64,000 nt of DNA from Zobellella iuensis. Its GTDB lineage: Bacteria > Pseudomonadota > Gammaproteobacteria > Enterobacterales > Aeromonadaceae. Positions 8,930 to 17,898 of the stretch are shown here, piece by piece (within the stretch, counting starts at the first letter, position 1; each line of letters starts with the position of its first letter). Both the position numbers and the translations under genes were made by a program. Location: the NCBI RefSeq assembly GCF_016746085.1, contig NZ_JAERTZ010000002.1, positions 124,001-188,000 on the forward strand, in the 5' to 3' direction. A model generated the notes under the pieces. The model saw nothing but the letters and a program-made list of their open reading frames with translations. It ran no database searches and had not been told where the DNA came from.

Positions 8930-10384
8930 ATGACCAAACAGGACCCCTACCGTCCGCTGTTCCACTTCACCCCGGCCTTCGGCTGGATGAACGACCCCAA
9001 TGGCCTGGTGTACCACAGGGGCGAATTCCACCTCTGCTACCAGTACTACCCCATGGACACCGTCTGGGGGCCCATGCACTGGGGCCACGCGGTGAGCCGG
9101 GATCTGCTGAGCTGGGAGCACCTGCCCATCGCCCTGGCGCCGGACGCCGCGGGCATGTGCTTCTCCGGCACCGCCATCGCCGATGCCGCCAACAGCACCG
9201 GCCTGGTGGGGCCCGAAGGGGGGCTGCTGGCCTACTACACCATCGCCGCCGAGAAAAGCGAGGGCGACCGGGACTTTCCCCAGTCCCAGGGGCTGGCCTA
9301 CAGCACCGACGGCGGCCGCCGCTGGCAGCGCTATGCCGGCAACCCGGTGCTGCCCAACCCGGGGCTGCAGGATTTTCGCGATCCCAAGGTGTTCTGGCAC
9401 GCGCCCAGCCAGCACTGGATCATGGTGGTGACCCTGGGCCAGAAGGTGGGCATCTACCGTTCCGCGGACGGCCTGGACTGGCGCTTCTGCTCCGAGTTCG
9501 GCGAAGGGGAGGGTGCCCACGATCACCTGGCCTGGGAATGCCCGGATCTGTTCGAGATCCCGGTGGAAGGCAGCGACGAGAGCCGCTGGATCCTGATCGT
9601 CGGCATCCAGCGCCAGGCCTATGCCCCCGGCTCCGGCACCCAGTATTTCGTGGGCCGCTTCGACGGCGAGCGCTTCGTCAATGACAACACGGCCGACACC
9701 GTACTGTGGCTGGACCATGGCCGCGACTACTACGCCAGCCAGACCTGGGCCGATGTACCGGCCGAGGACGGCCGCCGCCTGGTGCTGGGCTGGATGAGCT
9801 GCTGGCCCTACGCCAACCAGACCCCCACCGGCCACTGGCGCTCGGCCATGAGCCTGCCCCAGACCCTGACCCTGAAGGCCACCGACCAGGGGCTGCGCCT
9901 GCACCGGGCCTTCGTGGCCGAGCTGGAAGCCTTCGAGCGGCCGGAGCGGGTACTGGCCTGCGGCGAGCATGGGGCCGGCGAACTGCTGGCCGCCGACTGG
10001 CCCGAGGCGGCCCGGCTGCAGCTGGCGTTTGAGCTGGCGGAAGGGAGCGAGCTGCGCATCAGCCCCACCGAGGAGGCGGACTTTATCCTGTTCCGCCGGG
10101 ACGGCCGCCTGGGCCTGCGCAGCCGGCGCCGGGGCCGGATCGGGGTGGCGGAATTCGACGAGCACTACCCCCACGACTACGATCTGGATCTGGGCGCCCC
10201 TCGTCCGCTCAGCCTGGACCTGCTGCTGGATCGCTGCTCGGCGGAGCTGCTGCTGGACGACGGCCACTACGGCATGACCCAGCTGCTGTTCGGCGACAGC
10301 CCCCGCCGCTGCCGGCTGGAGGTGGAACGGGGCAGCCTGGTGCTGGAGCAGGGACACTGGCTCGGCCTGAGCCGCGGCGCATAA
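8930..10384 (+). CDS. Glycoside hydrolase family 32, sucrose hydrolase/beta-fructosidase
   Basis: This 484-residue cytoplasmic enzyme should split sucrose into glucose and fructose. The GH32 five-blade propeller is marked by GWMNDPNGL (nucleophile Asp, residues about 19-27), FSGTA, DFRDPKVFW (transition-state stabiliser) and WECPDLF (acid/base Glu near 204). A C-terminal beta-sandwich follows. Family members include ScrB (sucrose-6-phosphate hydrolase). Here the sugar enters by an ABC transporter and is therefore not phosphorylated, so free sucrose is the likely substrate. An AAGGAG site precedes the start. Confidence 0.92.
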   Translation: MTKQDPYRPLFHFTPAFGWMNDPNGLVYHRGEFHLCYQYYPMDTVWGPMHWGHAVSRDLLSWEHLPIALAPDAAGMCFSGTAIADAANSTGLVGPEGGLLAYYTIAAEKSEGDRDFPQSQGLAYSTDGGRRWQRYAGNPVLPNPGLQDFRDPKVFWHAPSQHWIMVVTLGQKVGIYRSADGLDWRFCSEFGEGEGAHDHLAWECPDLFEIPVEGSDESRWILIVGIQRQAYAPGSGTQYFVGRFDGERFVNDNTADTVLWLDHGRDYYASQTWADVPAEDGRRLVLGWMSCWPYANQTPTGHWRSAMSLPQTLTLKATDQGLRLHRAFVAELEAFERPERVLACGEHGAGELLAADWPEAARLQLAFELAEGSELRISPTEEADFILFRRDGRLGLRSRRRGRIGVAEFDEHYPHDYDLDLGAPRPLSLDLLLDRCSAELLLDDGHYGMTQLLFGDSPRRCRLEVERGSLVLEQGHWLGLSRGA

Positions 10385-10400
10385 GCGGAGGACGCGAACA

Positions 10401-11531
10401 ATGGCGGATTTAGTACTGAACAAGGTGATCAAGCGCTTCGATGAGGTGCAGACCATCCACGGGGTGGATCTGGACATCCGCCACGGCGAGTTCGTGGTGT
10501 TCGTCGGCCCCTCGGGCTGCGGCAAGTCGACCCTGCTGCGCATGATCGCCGGGCTGGAGACGGTAAGCGGGGGCGACATCATCATCGACAACCAGAGGGT
10601 CAACGAGGTGTCACCCTCGGAGCGGGGCATCGCCATGGTGTTCCAGTCCTACGCTCTCTACCCGCACATGACGGTGCGCGACAACATGAGCTTCGGCCTG
10701 CGCCTGGCGAAGAAGAGCAAGGCGGAGATCGAGCAGCGGGTGGGCGATGCCGCCCGCATCCTCAAGCTGGAGCACCTGCTCGACCGGCTGCCCAAGCAGC
10801 TGTCCGGCGGCCAGCGCCAGCGGGTGGCCATCGGCCGCACCATAGTGCGCAACCCCAAGGTGTTCCTGTTCGACGAGCCCCTGTCCAACCTGGACGCCGA
10901 GCTGCGGGTGCAGATGCGGGTGGAGATCTCCAAGCTGCACGAGCAGCTGGGCAACACCATGGTCTACGTGACCCATGATCAGGTGGAGGCCATGACCATG
11001 GCCGACAAGATAGTGGTGCTGCGCGACGGCCGGGTGGAGCAGGTGGGGGCGCCGCTCGAGCTCTACCACAACCCGGTAAACCAGTTCGTGGCCGGCTTTA
11101 TCGGCTCGCCGCGGATGAACTTCCTCAACGCCGAGGTGGTGGCGGCCGAGGGCCGGCAGGCCCGGCTGCGGCTGAGCGGCGGCGAGCGCTTCGAGCTGGC
11201 CCTGGATCGGGAGGCGACGGTGGGAGAGGTGCTGCTGCTGGGCATCCGGCCCGAGCACCTGCTGGTGGACGAGCCGGCGGACGTCAGCCTGACGCTGGCA
11301 GTGGAGGTGGTGGAAGCCCTGGGCGGCAGTACCTTCGCCTACAGCCGCTACGCCGGCGAGGACGAGGTGGTGGTGGTGACCGACGGCGGCCACCTGATCC
11401 GCCGGGGCAGCAGCATCCAGGTCGGCTTCCGGCTGGAGCACCTGCACCTGTTCGACACCAGCGAGGGCTGTTGCAGCCTGCTGCAGCAGCAGAAGGCACC
11501 GCGGGTGGCCAAGATACTGGCCGCTGCCTGA
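10401..11531 (+). CDS. Sugar ABC transporter ATPase, MsmK/UgpC/MalK type
   Basis: This 376-residue cytoplasmic ATPase powers the transporter encoded upstream. It has Walker A GPSGCGKST (about residue 37), the signature LSGGQRQRVAIGR, Walker B VFLFDEPLSNLD, the switch His in YVTHDQVEA, and a C-terminal TOBE/OB domain (about 235-360). The sequence MVFQSYALYPHMTV is typical of the MalK/UgpC subgroup. It closes the operon 16 nt after the GH32 gene. A single ATPase of this type may also serve other sugar transporters, possibly the alpha-galactoside one. Confidence 0.94.
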   Translation: MADLVLNKVIKRFDEVQTIHGVDLDIRHGEFVVFVGPSGCGKSTLLRMIAGLETVSGGDIIIDNQRVNEVSPSERGIAMVFQSYALYPHMTVRDNMSFGLRLAKKSKAEIEQRVGDAARILKLEHLLDRLPKQLSGGQRQRVAIGRTIVRNPKVFLFDEPLSNLDAELRVQMRVEISKLHEQLGNTMVYVTHDQVEAMTMADKIVVLRDGRVEQVGAPLELYHNPVNQFVAGFIGSPRMNFLNAEVVAAEGRQARLRLSGGERFELALDREATVGEVLLLGIRPEHLLVDEPADVSLTLAVEVVEALGGSTFAYSRYAGEDEVVVVTDGGHLIRRGSSIQVGFRLEHLHLFDTSEGCCSLLQQQKAPRVAKILAAA

Positions 11532-11594
11532 TAACCTGTTTACGCCCTTTGCGAGGCTGTCTATTGCGGCTCAGGGAAGAGACAACAGGGCTAC

Positions 11595-11752
11595 CTCCGC
11601 CGACACGCTTCGGGACCTGACACTCGCCGTTTCAGCCTGCTGCGAACATTCGCTGGATGTTCGGTCAGGCTGAAACGACTCGTCACGGCGAGCAAGCTCA
11701 CCCCCTGTGACGCTCGGCACATGCCATCCCTGGCATGTGACGGTCGGTGGAG
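11595..11752 (+). repeat. Dispersed palindromic repeat, long form, copy 1
   Basis: The copy begins CTCCGCCGACACGC and ends GGTCGGTGGAGG, so its ends are imperfect inverted repeats. It contains a large stem-loop: GTTTCAGCCTG (11629-11639) pairs with CAGGCTGAAAC (11666-11676), around an inner CGAACAT/ATGTTCG stem. A second hairpin pairs CACATGCCA with TGGCATGTG (11718-11739). A related long copy is at 23783-23962 with paired substitutions in the stems. It encodes nothing recognisable and is probably a REP/MITE-like element. Confidence 0.8.
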
Positions 11753-11830
11753 GCAATCCCTGTTGCCTCTTTTCAGCCCCGGCGCCGTTTTAGGGGGGAG
11801 TCAGCAGGCGGCGGCGAACGATACGGAGGA

Positions 11831-11925
11831 CAAAGGGAACGGCTCCGCCGACCCTCCGCGCCAGGGAGGGCGCGGCGGAGCCTCCATGGATGGATTTACG
11901 GCGTGTCGGCGGAGTTGGCCCTTTG
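11831..11925 (+). repeat. Dispersed palindromic repeat, short form, copy 1 (95 bp)
   Basis: The element runs from CAAAGGGAACGGCTCCGCCGA to GTCGGCGGAGTTGGCCCTTTG, so its two ends are inverted repeats of about 20 bp. A central GC hairpin lies at CCGCGCC/GGGCGCGG. It is nearly identical in length and sequence to 20214-20308. The size, termini and lack of coding capacity fit a MITE-like element. Confidence 0.85.
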
Positions 11926-11966
11926 GCCGACTTATGCGGTCATGACAACGGCGTTGTCATCAAGCG

Positions 11967-11992
11967 AAACGGCGCCCTTGGGCGCCGTTTTG
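11967..11992. terminator. Hairpin terminator between the sugar operon and prfC
   Basis: AAACGGCGCCC pairs with GGGCGCCGTTT around a TT loop. The T run (GTTTTG) on the plus strand and the A run on the left let it work for the plus-strand operon and also for prfC, whose stop codon is adjacent. Confidence 0.8.
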
Positions 11993-13579
11993 TCAGTGTT
12001 CCCGGGTCTTGCGGAACTGGATATCCGGGTAGCGTTCCTGGGTCAGGTTGAGGTTGACCATGGTGGGGGCGATGTAGGTGAGGTTGTCGCCGCCGTCGAG
12101 CGCCAGGTTGAGGGACACCTTGCGCTGGAACTCGTCCAGCTTCTTGGGATCCTTGCAGTACACCCAGCGGGCGGTGGACACGTTCACCGCCTCGTACAGG
12201 GCGTCCACGTTGTATTCGGACTTGAGCCGGGCCACCACCACGTCGAACTGCAGCACGCCCACGGCGCCCACGATCAGATCGTTGTTGTCGAGCGGGCGGA
12301 ACACCTGCACCGCGCCTTCCTCGGAGAGCTGCACCAGCCCCTTGAGCAGCTGCTTCTGCTTGAGCGGGTCACGCAGCCGGATACGGCGGAACAGCTCGGG
12401 GGCGAAGTTGGGGATGCCCGAGAACTTGAGATCCTCGCCCTGGGTGAAGGTGTCGCCGATCTGGATGGTGCCGTGGTTGTGCAGGCCGATGATGTCGCCG
12501 GCATAGGCTTCCTCCGCCCGTTCCCGGTCGCCGGCCATAAAGGTCACGGCGTCGGAGATGTTGACCAGCTTGCCGATGCGCACATGCTTCATCTTCATGC
12601 CCTGGCTGTACTTGCCGGACACGATGCGCATAAAGGCGATGCGGTCCCGGTGCTTGGGATCCATGTTGGCCTGGATCTTGAACACGAAGCCGGAGAACTT
12701 CTCTTCCGAGGCCTCCACTTCCCGCTCGTGGGTCTGCCGCGGCATGGGCGCCGGCGCCCATTCGGTGAGGCCGTCGAGCATGTGATCCACGCCGAAGTTG
12801 CCGAGCGCGGTGCCGAAGAACACCGGGGTCAGCTCGCCGGACAGGAACAGCTCCCGGTCGAACTCGTGGGAGGCGCCCATCACCAGCTCCAGCTCCTCGC
12901 GCAGCTGGGCGGCGAAGTCGTCGCCGATGGCCTGGTCCAGCTCGGGGTTGTCCAGGCCCTTGACGATGCGCAGCTCCTGGATGGTGTGGCCCTGGCCGGA
13001 CTGGTAGAGGACGGTCTCGTCCCGGTGCAGGTGGTAGACCCCCTTGAACAGCTTGCCGCTGCCGATGGGCCAGGTAATGGGCGCGCACATGATGTTGAGC
13101 TCGGTTTCCACCTCGTCCAGCAGCTCCATGGGATCGCGGATGTCCCGGTCCAGCTTGTTCATAAAGGTGACGATGGGGGTGTCGCGCAGCCGGGTCACTT
13201 CCATCAGCTTGCGGGTACGGTCTTCCACGCCCTTGGCGGCGTCGATCACCATCAGGCAGGAGTCCACCGCGGTCAGGGTGCGGTAGGTGTCTTCCGAGAA
13301 GTCTTCGTGGCCGGGGGTGTCGAGCAGGTTCACCAGGCGGTCGTTGTAGGGGAACTGCATCACCGAGGTGGTGACCGAGATGCCCCGCTCTTTTTCCATC
13401 TCCATCCAGTCGGACTTGGCGTGCTGGTTCGAACCCCGGCCCTTGACGGTGCCGGCGGTCTGGATGGCGCGCCCGTGCAGCAGCACTTTTTCGGTGATGG
13501 TGGTCTTACCCGCATCCGGGTGCGAGATGATGGCGAAAGTACGGCGCTTGGCCACTTCCTGCTGGAATGATGATGACAT
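11993..13579 (-). CDS. prfC: Peptide chain release factor 3
   Basis: RF3 is a ribosome-associated GTPase that recycles RF1/RF2 after peptide release. The 528 residues match the 529 of E. coli. G1 is HPDAGKTT (near residue 20), G3 DTPGHEDF, G4 NKLDRD; EF-Tu-like domain 2 and the RF3 C-terminal domain ([19 protein letters not shown]) follow. The open frame continues upstream by 44 codons, but [21 protein letters not shown] is the conserved N-terminus, so the ATG at 13579 was chosen. It stands alone, with a terminator at its 3' end. Confidence 0.97.
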   Translation of the reverse strand: MSSSFQQEVAKRRTFAIISHPDAGKTTITEKVLLHGRAIQTAGTVKGRGSNQHAKSDWMEMEKERGISVTTSVMQFPYNDRLVNLLDTPGHEDFSEDTYRTLTAVDSCLMVIDAAKGVEDRTRKLMEVTRLRDTPIVTFMNKLDRDIRDPMELLDEVETELNIMCAPITWPIGSGKLFKGVYHLHRDETVLYQSGQGHTIQELRIVKGLDNPELDQAIGDDFAAQLREELELVMGASHEFDRELFLSGELTPVFFGTALGNFGVDHMLDGLTEWAPAPMPRQTHEREVEASEEKFSGFVFKIQANMDPKHRDRIAFMRIVSGKYSQGMKMKHVRIGKLVNISDAVTFMAGDRERAEEAYAGDIIGLHNHGTIQIGDTFTQGEDLKFSGIPNFAPELFRRIRLRDPLKQKQLLKGLVQLSEEGAVQVFRPLDNNDLIVGAVGVLQFDVVVARLKSEYNVDALYEAVNVSTARWVYCKDPKKLDEFQRKVSLNLALDGGDNLTYIAPTMVNLNLTQERYPDIQFRKTREH

Positions 13580-13728
13580 GGTCGGCGATCTTCTAGGTTG
13601 ATGAGGGAGCGGGGGCAACAGACAAGGGCCTTGCTCACCGGCGACAGATAAACGGCCGCTATTGTCCCCGATCCGCGGCCGATCCTCAATCGGCAGATCA
13701 TCACCATTCATCTTCGGCCGGGGTACGG

Positions 13729-14040
13729 CTACGGCCTTACCGCCTGCGACACGTACTGGGCCAGCGCGGCGATCTGCTCGGGCGACAGGCTGTCCTTGAA
13801 GGCCGGCATGATGCCCACGCCGTTGGTGACGGCCTGCACCACTTGCGCTTCGGTGGGCTTGAGTTCGTCGAGGCTGGGCCCTATCTGGCCTTCGGCTCCG
13901 GCGTCCTTCAGGCTATGGCAGAGGGCGCAGGAGGGCTGGGCCAGCTCCAGGAACACCCGTTTGCCGGCCTCGGGATCGCCTTCGGCCAGCGCCGGCAGGC
14001 AGAGGGCCAGGCCGAGAAGGCTGGCGGTCGGTCGCCACAT
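13729..14040 (-). CDS. Small periplasmic c-type cytochrome, SorB-like partner
   Basis: The 103 residues include a signal peptide ([19 protein letters not shown]), one haem motif CALCH and a distal Met ligand in GIMPAF. It lies 53 nt downstream of a sulfite oxidase-family gene on the same strand. That arrangement matches SorAB-type sulfite dehydrogenases, in which the cytochrome accepts electrons from the molybdenum subunit. It may be called sorB by analogy; the function is inferred from pairing. Confidence 0.82.
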   Translation of the reverse strand: MWRPTASLLGLALCLPALAEGDPEAGKRVFLELAQPSCALCHSLKDAGAEGQIGPSLDELKPTEAQVVQAVTNGVGIMPAFKDSLSPEQIAALAQYVSQAVRP

Positions 14041-14093
14041 GGCAGCTCCTTGATGTTGTGGTAAGGGGCAGGCGAGCGCCTGCCCGCCCGGCC

Positions 14094-15323
14094 TCAGGCG
14101 ACGGTGAGGGTCACGCCGTGATCCTTCCAGCCGTTGTGGCCATAGCCCTGGTCGTTGTCGGTGCGCTCTTCCGGCTGCACCTGGCCCTGGTCGTCCTTGG
14201 CCCGGCTGACCAGGCGGTACTCGCCCGGCGCCAGTTCGGTCGCCAGCACGAAGGGGCGCCAGGCGAAGCGGCCCAGATCCGGTCCGAGCAAGCGCGCCTC
14301 GGCCCAGCGGCTGCCGCCATCCACCGACACCTCGACCCCGGCCAGGCCGTGCACGCCGCCGAAGGCCACGCCGTAGATCAGGGTGCGGCCGGGGCTGGCC
14401 GAGGTCAGCGGCGAGGTCACCCAGGACTTGACCGGCATCTCCCACATGGAGGGCTGCTCCGGTGAACCCGGCTCTCCCAGCTCCCGCATCCGGTAACCGG
14501 TGGCCTGGATGGCGGCATCGGTCTGCCCGGCGGTAAAGGCAACCTGGCGCACGTACTTGACGTTGTTGACCCCGTAGTAGCCGGGGATCACCAGCCGCAC
14601 CGGGCCGCCGTGGGCCAGGGACAGGGGCTCGTCGTTCATTTCCCACACCAGCAGGGCCTGCTCCAGGGCCGCCAGCGGCACCGAGCGTTCCACCATGACC
14701 GACTTGGGATCCAGGCCGGCGGGGATGGTCTCGCCGCCGGTGCCGGTGAGGTAGTTCATGCCCTCGGCCACGCCGCCCAGCTCGCGCACCAGCTCGCGCA
14801 GCGGTACCCCGGTCCAGGCCACGCAGCCGGCGGCGCCTACCGTCCAGGGCGTGCCGCTGGCGCCGTGGGCAAAGAAGGCCCGGCCGTTGCCGGAACACTG
14901 CAGCACGCTGACCACCGTCTCCACGCCGATGCGTTTCAGCTCCGCCAGGGTGAGGGCTCGGGGATGGTTGACGCCGGTGATGTTCACCTCCCAGCCCTCG
15001 CTATCCTGCATGATACCGGCGTCGGGGGCGGGCAGATTGTTGCGCACGAACAGCCGGTCGCTGGGGGTGAGCACCCCGCGGCCGATGGCGTCGCGCCGGG
15101 TTTCCAGGGTGTTGGCGCTGTGCACTATCAGGGCATCGGCGTTTTTCCAGCCGACATAGTCCGGCAGCGGCGATCCCTGGGCCCAGGCGCGGGGAGCCAG
15201 GCCAACCAGGCTGGCGCCGGCCAGCAGACCGGCGCCACCCAGCAGCAACTGGCGACGTTCGGGGTTGAGGGGGCCGGCGGCGCCGGATGTGATGTCGGTT
15301 TGATGGGGGGGGAATGCGGACAC
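14094..15323 (-). CDS. Sulfite oxidase-family molybdoenzyme (SorA/SoxC-like), Tat-exported
   Basis: This 409-residue periplasmic oxidoreductase carries a twin-arginine leader (NPERRQLLLGGAG, then a hydrophobic run ending PRAWA). The molybdopterin domain has the Cys ligand in VLQCSGNGRAFF, and a C-terminal Mo-co dimerisation domain (VEVSVDGGSRWAEA) follows. The likely reaction is sulfite to sulfate with electrons passed to the cytochrome encoded next. I chose the GTG at 15323 because AAGGAG lies exactly 7 nt before it; the longer frame upstream has no ribosome site. A SoxC-type sulfane dehydrogenase is possible, but no other sox gene is present. Confidence 0.85.
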   Translation of the reverse strand: MSAFPPHQTDITSGAAGPLNPERRQLLLGGAGLLAGASLVGLAPRAWAQGSPLPDYVGWKNADALIVHSANTLETRRDAIGRGVLTPSDRLFVRNNLPAPDAGIMQDSEGWEVNITGVNHPRALTLAELKRIGVETVVSVLQCSGNGRAFFAHGASGTPWTVGAAGCVAWTGVPLRELVRELGGVAEGMNYLTGTGGETIPAGLDPKSVMVERSVPLAALEQALLVWEMNDEPLSLAHGGPVRLVIPGYYGVNNVKYVRQVAFTAGQTDAAIQATGYRMRELGEPGSPEQPSMWEMPVKSWVTSPLTSASPGRTLIYGVAFGGVHGLAGVEVSVDGGSRWAEARLLGPDLGRFAWRPFVLATELAPGEYRLVSRAKDDQGQVQPEERTDNDQGYGHNGWKDHGVTLTVA

Positions 15324-15514
15324 GACCAATCTCCTTATGGTTGCGCGTTGAGCAGCCGCGGACGGCTGCACGGACTCTATAAAGGTCTATGCCCTGGTTA
15401 AAAAAGTGTCAATCAACAAAAGCTTTATTAACAAAATCTGATGTGCGCCCGGGTTCAAGCCGGCGCCGCTTGCCGCTATGATCCGTTTTCTACGTCGATA
15501 CACGGGGTCCACCC

Positions 15515-16090
15515 ATGTCACGCTCATACTGCCGCGGCTGCCGTTTGCCGCAGAATGCCTGCCTGTGCGCCGCCGTGCACCGCCAGCCCTGTCCCTTGCC
15601 GGTGGTGGTGCTGCAGCATCCTTCCGAGGCGAGGCATGCCAAGAGCACGGTGCCCTTGCTGCAACTGGGCCTGAGTGGACTCAGGGTCGAGGTGGCGGAA
15701 ACCATGGCGCCCCCAGCGGGAAACTGGTGGCTGCTGTATCCCGGTGGGAACGCGATTGATCTGGACGATGGCGGGCCGGGCCCGGAGGTGCCGATAGACG
15801 GGCTTATCGTGCTGGACGGTACCTGGCGCAAGAGCCGCCGCCTGTTGTATCTCAATCCCTGGCTGCAGCATCTGCCGAGGCTCAGCTTCAGCCGGGCGCC
15901 GGCGGGCCGCTACGCCATCCGCAAGGGGCCGGGTGGCCAGGCGCTGTCTACCCTGGAAAGCCTGGCCCATGTGCTGCACAGGCTGTCCTGCCACTTCGAT
16001 CCCCGGCCGTTGTACCGGCTGCTGGACGTTCGCGTTGCGCTGTTTCAGGTCCATCAACCGCGGAGGGAAGGGGAGGAGTCCCTGGACTAA
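15515..16090 (+). CDS. DTW-domain tRNA-uridine aminocarboxypropyltransferase
   Basis: This 191-residue cytoplasmic protein belongs to the DTW family, which makes acp3U in tRNA from S-adenosylmethionine (TapT/YfiP in E. coli). It has an N-terminal zinc-type cluster CRGCRLPQNACLC (residues 6-19), QHPSEARHAKST, and the signature DGTW (residues near 99-102) followed by RKSRR. The 3' end is followed by the AT-rich upstream region of the urate hydroxylase gene. Confidence 0.9.
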   Translation: MSRSYCRGCRLPQNACLCAAVHRQPCPLPVVVLQHPSEARHAKSTVPLLQLGLSGLRVEVAETMAPPAGNWWLLYPGGNAIDLDDGGPGPEVPIDGLIVLDGTWRKSRRLLYLNPWLQHLPRLSFSRAPAGRYAIRKGPGGQALSTLESLAHVLHRLSCHFDPRPLYRLLDVRVALFQVHQPRREGEESLD

Positions 16091-16566
16091 CCCTTTCACC
16101 AAGAATAGGGTACCGTTAGGAACCTATTTTCAGTGTATACAAGAATCGGCACACGAGTCCCGATACCTTATCGCCCATTTTTCTCCTCCGCCCCTCGGCG
16201 GATCCGCTATTCTGGGATCGGATCTCGCCCGTGGCCTGGCTCCGGCCGCCATGGACGGTACCGAGGTGGCTTGGGTGGTTGTAAAGTGTCAATATACTGA
16301 TATGTATGGTTTTTTATGCGTATCCGTAGATTTTTAAGACCGGGAATTCGGTGCTGGAAATAAATTTCTTGTTAAATAACATTGACAATCATCATATAAT
16401 TGAAAAAAATCAAACCACAAATTGTCAACATTTTAAAATTTAAACTGTATACAGTTTGAAGCAAGAAGGCAGCGCATGTGGTCTCAGCTCCCGCCCAAGC
16501 AGGCAGGGCATCTGTTTCGATGCGCTAGGGTCTAAGTAATAAATATGAAACAGAGAAGGTAATACC
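16091..16566. other. 476-bp noncoding upstream region of the urate hydroxylase gene
   Basis: No supported gene is present. The right half (about 16270-16460) is markedly AT-rich compared with the rest of the window and contains promoter-like TTGACA/TTGTCA boxes and TATAAT, although not at ideal spacing. A 16-bp palindrome lies at 16442-16457. The left half shows no recognisable feature. Confidence 0.6.
16442..16457. promoter_or_regulatory. Perfect 16-bp palindrome upstream of the urate hydroxylase gene
   Basis: AAACTGTATACAGTTT is a perfect inverted repeat 110 bp before the start codon. The form resembles GntR-family operators (TGTATACA core). It is too short for a LexA box, which needs CTGT-N8-ACAG. 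Its regulator is unknown. Confidence 0.6.
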
Positions 16567-17817
16567 ATGGAAGCGTATCTGCTGGAATTTGGTAACTTGT
16601 TGCTGAGATGGCTGCACGTCATTGCCGCCGTCGCCTGGATAGGTGAGTCCATCTACTTCGTGATGCTGGACAACGGCCTGAAGCCGCCCAAGTCGGAAGA
16701 ATGCAAGAAGAAGGGCGTGTTCGGCGAGATGTGGGCCGTGCACGGCGGTGGTTTCTACCACAACCAGAAATATGCCACCAGCCCGGAAAAACTGCCGGAC
16801 GACCTGCACTGGTCGTTCTGGAAGTCCTACACCACCTGGCTGTCGGGCTTTGCCCTGTTCGCCCTGCTGTACATGACCAACCCCAGCTTCTACCTGGTCA
16901 ACCACAGCTCCGCCTGGGAGTGGGCCGCCAACATGACCGGCTGGCAGGCCAACGTCGTGGCCCTGGTGTTCCTGGCCTCGGGCTGGGTTGTGTACAACGA
17001 GCTGTGCAAGCGCATCAGCCCCAACATGGAACGCGACGGCGTGCTCAGTATCGCCGTGGCGGTGATGATGGTGGTGGTCGCCTACCTAAGCACCCAGATC
17101 TTCTCCGGCCGGGCCGCCTTCCTGATCACCGGTGCCGTCATGGCCACCGCCATGTCCGCCAACGTGTTCTTCTGGATCATCCCCGGCCAGCGCCGCATGG
17201 TGAAAGCCTTGAAAGCCGGTGAGACCCCGAACCCGATCGACGGCAAGCGCGGCAAGCAGCGCTCGGTGCACAACACCTATTTCACCCTGCCGGTGCTGTT
17301 GCTGATGCTGAGCAACCACTACTCCTTCACCTATAACCATCCCCAGGCCTGGGTGATCATGACGCTGTTCATCTTCGCCGGCGCCCTGATCCGTCAGTAC
17401 TTCGTGCTGATGCACTCCGGCCAGCACAAGCCGGCCTACCCGGCGGTGGGGGTGCTGCTGATCCTGGCGGTGGTGTGGGTTGCCGCGCCCGTCAGCCAGG
17501 CGCCGGCCGCGGTCTCTGCGCCGGTCTCCGGTGAAGTGGCCGAAGACGGTGTCGAGGTTCAGGCCGCCCCCGAGGTCACCCTGGCCCAGGTGCAGGGCAT
17601 CATGGAGGCCCGTTGCGTGCAGTGCCACGCGGCCCAGCCGACCCAGGCCGGTTTCCCCTCTGCGCCTGCCGGCATGATGCTGGAGACCGAGCAGCAGACC
17701 CGGCACCTGGCGCGCCAGATCAAGCAGGTGGTGGCCAACGGCTACATGCCGCTGGCCAACCTGACCCAGATGACCGACGAGGAACGGGCCCTGATCGCGG
17801 CCTGGAGCGGCAACTAA
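16567..17817 (+). CDS. puuD: Membrane urate hydroxylase with C-terminal cytochrome c domain (PuuD type)
   Basis: The 416-residue protein joins an eight-span PuuD membrane domain (residues 1-310, starting MEAYLLEFGNLLLRWLHV) to a periplasmic cytochrome c domain (about 335-416) with the haem motif CVQCH and a Met in GYMPLA. This family oxidises urate to 5-hydroxyisourate and passes electrons to the respiratory chain. No hydroxyisourate hydrolase, OHCU decarboxylase or allantoinase gene lies nearby, so it appears isolated. An AGAAGG site precedes the ATG, and a strong terminator follows. Confidence 0.9.
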   Translation: MEAYLLEFGNLLLRWLHVIAAVAWIGESIYFVMLDNGLKPPKSEECKKKGVFGEMWAVHGGGFYHNQKYATSPEKLPDDLHWSFWKSYTTWLSGFALFALLYMTNPSFYLVNHSSAWEWAANMTGWQANVVALVFLASGWVVYNELCKRISPNMERDGVLSIAVAVMMVVVAYLSTQIFSGRAAFLITGAVMATAMSANVFFWIIPGQRRMVKALKAGETPNPIDGKRGKQRSVHNTYFTLPVLLLMLSNHYSFTYNHPQAWVIMTLFIFAGALIRQYFVLMHSGQHKPAYPAVGVLLILAVVWVAAPVSQAPAAVSAPVSGEVAEDGVEVQAAPEVTLAQVQGIMEARCVQCHAAQPTQAGFPSAPAGMMLETEQQTRHLARQIKQVVANGYMPLANLTQMTDEERALIAAWSGN

Positions 17818-17841
17818 GCTTTTCCCGCGTTGTTATCCCTT

Positions 17842-17872
17842 GCAAAGCCCGCGTCTCGCGGGCTTTGCCGTT
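17842..17872 (+). terminator. Terminator after the urate hydroxylase gene
   Basis: GCAAAGCCCGCG pairs perfectly with CGCGGGCTTTGC across a TCT loop, followed by CGTTT. It lies 24 nt past the stop codon. Confidence 0.85.
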
Positions 17873-17898
17873 TGGGCTTCAGCGGTTAAGCTGGGTTT

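Larger units (their letters stand above)
11532..11992. other. 461-bp noncoding tract between sugar operon and prfC, filled with repeats
   Basis: No plausible gene lies here. It holds a long copy (11595-11752) and a short copy (11831-11925) of a dispersed palindromic repeat. It also holds a perfect 19-bp palindrome ATGACAACGGCGTTGTCAT at 11942-11960 and a terminator next to prfC. The open frames crossing it read through the repeats and have no family features. Confidence 0.8.

Noticed and set aside
11747-13570. A 607-codon frame on the plus strand through the repeats and antisense to prfC
   Set aside because: Its N-terminal part is translated repeat DNA and the rest is antisense to a complete RF3 gene.
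16442-16457. LexA box at the CTGTATACAG palindrome
   Set aside because: LexA boxes need CTGT and ACAG separated by eight bases; here they are separated by two.
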